Assembly (NCBI GenBank): GCA_013400115.1
Contig: VXBP01007533.1
Coordinates: 897,361-961,360, forward strand
Direction: 5' to 3'
Source of the DNA: Rhinopomastus cyanomelas
Taxonomy: Eukaryota > Chordata > Aves > Bucerotiformes > Rhinopomastidae
DNA length: 64,000 nt
How positions within the stretch are numbered: the first letter of the stretch is position 1; the number at the start of each line of letters is the position of its first letter. The notes beneath the pieces are model-generated. The model saw only the letters and a program-made list of their open reading frames with translations, searched no databases and was not told where the DNA came from. This document shows, piece by piece, positions 59,706 through 64,000 of the stretch. The translations under genes were made by a program, and so were the position numbers.

Positions 59706-60662
59706 TCTTAGTAGTGTGATTGTTTTTAACCGCAGCCCCTGATGGTGTCCTTCCAAACATGTTTCATAGGGGCAGTTCAGAAATTACGAACATCGCTTCA
59801 TGCAGACATTGTTTTCATTAGCTTCCTGGATGTCTTGTGTAAGAGGAGGGCCATCTGCATAAATTCCAGTGGGAGCAGCTGTTCTGGAAGTTGAAGCATG
59901 AGCAGATTTTGCTGTAGTCATGGCAGTAATGATAGTAATCCAGAAAAAGTAATGCCACCTTTTGTCTATGTGAGTTAATGACCTGCATTAGTGTGGTGTG
60001 AACAACTGGTTTGCTCTGTGGGCAGTTCACATCCTCCTGTGAAGCACTTCAGGTATGGTCTCATACAGGAGTTAATTCTCCAACCACCAATGGAATTGTA
60101 CCCAAATGTCACAGATCTATGGAAGGACCTTCAGAAGTCCCTTGATAGCACCGTCTCTCACTTTAGTAGAGGGCTTTGCGTTTGTGCAACACAGTAGGAT
60201 TTTCAGGCTTAGTCAGTCAGTATTTACGAAGACAGGGAGAGGAGGTACGCTGTGAAGCAATCTCCAGCTGCAAGTAACCAGTACCTGACATTGTCCAGGA
60301 TCTGTCCTAATACTGTACCTTGTGCTGGGGTTAGTTATGAATGTAAGGACATTGGTATATGTATACTTAGAAGCTGAAAGTTAAAATTGAGAATTTATTA
60401 ACAGTAAATTTGCATTCTAGCCCCTTGTATGGAGCGCCTGTCTGAGTCTTTCACTGCTTAGCACTAGAAAGTTTATTCCCAATGAGTTTTCATCTCTCTG
60501 AGCACAGGCAGTGGTGATGTTTTGGACTTTGGTGACCCACAAATATATTGAAATTTTGAAGTGGGTGGGCAACTTTTTGTCACCCTTTTTGCTTTCCTTT
60601 TATTAAAAAATAAGTTTTAAAGTACTAGAGTGGTAAAGAGTTGCATGTTTGAAAAGATTGTT

Positions 60663-60857
60663 TCACAGAATCACAGAACATTAGGGATTGGAAGGGACAT
60701 GGAAAGATCATCTGGTCCAATCCACCTGCCACAGCAGGATTCTCTAGATCCAGTTGCACAGGAACATGGCCAGGCAGGTTTGAAAGATCTCCAGAGAAAG
60801 AGACCCCACAACCCCCCTGGGCAGCCCATTCCAGTGCTCTGTCACCCTGCAAAAGAA
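60663..60857 (-). mobile_element. short CR1 copy, minus strand
   Basis: The tail 'tcacagaatcacagaacatt' is followed by 'agggattggaagggacatgg', the 'ggtccaatccacctgccaca' block and 'gagaccccacaacccccctg', ending near 'tgctctgtcaccctgcaaaa'. It is the last 195 bp of a CR1 and most resembles the host copy at 37753 (same 'acattag' and 'ggccaggcagg' variants). Confidence 0.92.
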
Positions 60858-62712
60858 CAGAGATTGACATTCAAATGAGCCTTTCCAGCTAATCATCGCA
60901 TAATCACGAGCCTAGTGCCCTGAAAACTTAATGTAGTCGTGTGATTACCAGTATTCAGAATTTTCTGAGAAAATAGAAAAATTACTATTCTCAGGTGAGA
61001 GTTGTGATTGGCTTAGTTCCCTCTTCTTTTGTATATAGGATTAATTGGAAAACTACTTCTGTGCAGTGCCATTGTCTTCTGCACAGACAAACTGCAGGGG
61101 CATGAGCCACTGAACTAAGCACAGGATGAGCAGGTACATGTGGAAGTGGACAGATAAATGGCAGTGCAGGGGCATCTGAAACAGTCGAGAGAGATCTAGA
61201 CCGTCTCACCTTATTGGCAAATGATCAGAAAAGTGACTGGAAGTATTATTAGATTGCGTTTTTTCCTTGCTTAGGACTTGATGCAAAATTTACCAATATG
61301 AATGAGAAACTCCCCAGGATGTACTTGTGCTGGGACACCTGATCCTCCCTCTTCCTCTGCCTTGCTGTTAAATCGTGAAGTCCCTCAGACAAATACCAAT
61401 GTTTTCAACAGCCAGCACTACCACAACTACCTGTCACTGGCAAAGCAAACTTAATCTGCTCTAGTGCTCTTCAGCACGCAGAGGAAAACAGTTGCTTTGA
61501 ATAATAGGGCATGGATATGACTAGGGGTATGAATAACCTAAGCACATGACATTGGGTTGTGTGTTCAAAGGAGGTGTCGTGTACGTGGACAAGTGGCCTC
61601 AAAATGCTTATAACAGTTGCAGAGCATCATCTTTGCGACTTGTTACTCTTTCGCTTTAGTTCAGTTGTATTTAATTTTCCTTCTGCTTTTTAACGTCTTA
61701 CAAAGTTCAGTGTGTGCAGATTTGGTTTGGGGATGGAGGCGGAGTGAAGCTCAGCGTGGAGAAGCAGGGAGGGAGCAGACCTTTTCAAAGCTAAACTTGA
61801 AGCCCAAAAAGATACTGCGTTTATAATGTTCCCATTCTTCTCAATACTTAACAAGAAAAATGTGTGTGTGACGTGAATATTCAGCACAGAGCTTTGGTAG
61901 CTGACCCCTCTCTTTTCACAGCCATCCAACCGCACACACATTCCTAAGGGATTACCTCACTGCCAGTGCTCCTCAAAGTGTGGGATATGCTGAAGCTGAC
62001 CAACTGCAAGGCTCTTTTCTGCTCACTGTGGTGCTGATTTTAGGCAATGACCTTTAAAACCACAAACCTAACCCTACTCTACCCCCTAAAAGATCTTTCC
62101 ATCTGTTAGCTACATGGGAGAGACGTGATGAGTGGAAATAGGGCAGAGTCAATAGGTTATGTGTAGAAATTCCTCTTCAGGTTTTCCACTCCTCTTTGGC
62201 TCCAAACACTCAATAACTTTCCAGCCAGAGAATGTTTGTCCCTTCCCTCTCTCTTTCTTTATTGTGTTCTTCCCTTGTTTTGCATATTCTGACAACACTG
62301 TTTACTTCAGCCTGCAGCTCCCACTGCTTTGTGTGCTTTCTCTCCATCTCACAATTGCACAAATAAATCACTGAGGAAAATTTGCATTTGATGGGAATTT
62401 TTAAGTGATATTAAGCTCTATGAGCGGAACAGGACGTGTGCGAGTTGTTTTAATGAAACTGCATTTTCATTTGTGACATAGAGGTCTTTACCTGTACGAG
62501 GCTCTCTTTGTCCTTCATCCTTTTTACTATTAAACATGCCAGTAGATTTCAAAACTTGAGGATGATGTGTGTCAGAAAATATCACCTCTCTTGTACCAGA
62601 GTATCTGCTTGTGCCAAGCAGAGCCAACCAGCATCATCCCAGAGCTGAACAGTTAATTTATGCCAGGAATTTCTGAGCACCAGGTGGTCGGTGCAAGCCC
62701 ATGTGTGCTGTA

Positions 62713-62726
62713 GCACCCTCTAGTCG
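62713..62726 (-). promoter_or_regulatory. weak CTCF-like motif, reverse orientation
   Basis: The minus strand reads CGACTAGAGGGTGC, fitting the CTCF core at 12 of 14 positions, with misfits at positions 2 and 12 (position 12 is normally C). The weak position-12 base lowers the likelihood of binding. Confidence 0.2.
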
Positions 62727-63760
62727 CTCTGTCAGTGAAATCAAGTGAAAGTTAAATAAAGTTTGTCCAGGGTTTCTGTGTCATGATGTACTGCACTGGT
62801 TGAAATTGGCTTCTTTCCATCACCCAAATGTTGACGTGTGTGGCGGACAGATGTCTGTTGCATTTGCCTTTGGTGAGTGCAGGGTTTCTCTTGCCACTGC
62901 TTGTCCTGTTGCAACAGCAAAGCTTATGGATGGGGCACAGTTGGCCAATGAGACCACTGACAGCAAACATGCTGCCTGTTCAGCCACCTGAGTTTAAGGT
63001 TGTCATGCCTGCAGAGCCTTAGGAAGCATGGGGAAAATGAATATCTTCTTTGTTTCAGAGATTCCCGTTTGTACTCTGTTCTTAAATATCCAAACTGAGC
63101 TGAAGTGCCATTATAACCCAGGTGACACTGCTAACTATGGCAGGGTTAACATATACCACTGACCAGGAACTTGGTTAGAGTTATTTCTCCCTCCACAAGT
63201 ATTGGGAAGGGCTCTGAGCCTCCCCAGGTCTGTCCGCCTGGAGCACAGGAACATGGGAGGCTCCATGCAAGCCTGTTTCTGTTTCTTTGTTTCTCTGGAA
63301 CAAGACTGGCAAATTCTATCTTGAGATTGTCACCCCCATTTATAACAATAACATTGGGGTGCTGCTCTCCAGAGTCATGAGGCTCTGACAGAAGTTCCAC
63401 ACCCACATGGCCCCCTTCACTGCCGCTTTCCACACAGGGGACCTGTGTGCCCCTGAGACTGGTACTGCATCTGCTTCTCTGTGTTGTGATGTTCATGATG
63501 TCTTCATGATGTGTTGTTGTTTCACTTGCACTTCAGCATGAGAACAAGCAGTAAGAATGCATTTGAGATGTTAATGACATTCACGAAAGCCAGATCTCAG
63601 AAACAGCTGAGATTGTTGACTGTCTCAGGCAGCTTTTACCTGATTTTAATTACAATTGCTCCAGATTTTGGATCCACAAATCTCTCAGGTTTGTAGTTCC
63701 GACCAGTTTCCAGTTTTTAATTTTTTTCCTGTTTTATTTTCCCTTCTCATTTTGTTTCAG

Positions 63761-63896
63761 GCGTTTTATTGTTTTCATTCTGTCCCTGTGGAAGACAGGC
63801 CTTGATAACAGACTTGAGACCTGCTGCCACAAGTCCCACTGGGGCTGCAGAGGACTATTCTGGTAGCAGGATGTGCCGATACACGACAGGGAGCAG
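63761..63896 (+). other. exon-like unit, 136 nt
   Basis: A long pyrimidine tract (TTTTCCCTTCTC followed by ATTTTGTTTCAG) ends at 63760, giving one of the strongest acceptor-like sites in the window. A donor-like CAG-GTACTA follows 63896. One frame stays open across the unit; by chance this would happen in roughly one of nine such units per frame. The product is not recognised. It could be an exon continuing beyond the window, a lncRNA exon, or chance. Confidence 0.15.
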
Positions 63897-64000
63897 GTAC
63901 TAGACTCTGGGTTGGTGAACGTTGCTGTGCCGGCTGTGCAGGCAGGTGGCTGCTCCTGGGAAGTCCTTCACCAGTTAAATGGCAAATGGCTGAAATGGCC

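Larger units (their letters stand above)
57671..60662. other. unique non-coding sequence
   Basis: No gene is recognisable. 57720-57800 has a vague likeness to ancient amniote repeats. Two AT-rich blocks are listed separately (58260-58420, 59505-59705). Confidence 0.5.
60858..64000. other. unique non-coding sequence
   Basis: No gene is recognisable to the window's end. A CTCF-like motif (62713-62726) and an exon-like unit (63761-63896) are listed separately. A 116-codon minus frame (63146-63496) has no known domain. Confidence 0.5.

Noticed and set aside
60625..60878. Frames on both strands at the short CR1 copy
   Set aside because: They are chance translations of CR1 3' sequence.
1..64000. 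CRISPR arrays, bacterial-type operons, tRNA, rRNA or spliceosomal RNA genes
   Set aside because: I looked on both strands for regularly spaced repeats, cloverleaf box A/B signals and snRNA starts and saw none. A tRNAscan or Infernal search could overturn this.

Overview
The window looks like nuclear DNA of a bird, most likely a neoavian. The main evidence is a set of about ten CR1 (chicken repeat 1) LINE copies that all keep the 3' end and end in the avian CR1 tail (repeats of ATTCTATG or ATTCTGTG). A probable avian endogenous-retrovirus LTR fragment, very old MIR-type SINE remnants, no CpG island that I can see, and stop codons every few dozen codons in all frames fit the same picture. The shared 3' sequence of the CR1 copies (reading GGATTGGAAGGGACCTCGAA or a close variant) is typical of the CR1-J-like groups of Neoaves. 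I cannot name the species or the locus.

I find no recognisable host protein-coding gene in 64 kb. The only open frames with recognisable protein content are CR1 reverse-transcriptase remnants: a 288-codon frame on the minus strand (30005-30871) and the end of a frame on the plus strand (40851-41294). The window is therefore best read as intergenic sequence (a gene desert) or one very large intron.

Layout. 1-29901 is mostly unique non-coding sequence with a GC-rich patch (1361-1900), ancient repeat fossils (2874-2955, 11135-11265, 12334-12775, 13968-14025, 14965-15030, 21288-21445), an AT-rich block with the look of a conserved enhancer (13085-13555), a degenerate minisatellite (18577-18720) and a perfect 16-bp hairpin (25724-25763). 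29902-30895 is the longest CR1 copy. 30896-37752 holds a TG microsatellite and several AT-rich enhancer-like blocks. 37753-38555 is a CR1 that seems to have received a second, shorter CR1. 40893-41470 is two CR1 copies placed end to end. 42112-42430 is the LTR fragment, and 43740-43852 is a MIR. 43853-51230 is unique sequence with an enhancer-like block (46130-46395). 51231-60857 carries five further CR1 copies, three of them only tails of 53 to 81 bp. The last 3 kb is unique and ends near a strong splice-acceptor-like site.

There is no operon-like cooperation to describe. The most useful leads are the candidate conserved regulatory blocks, a few splice-site pairs (notably a 9-nt micro-exon-like unit at 39691-39699 and a 45-nt one at 45598-45642), and the CR1 insertion history. 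I did not find a convincing new biological system. The regulatory and exon proposals are pattern-based and need alignment or RNA evidence.
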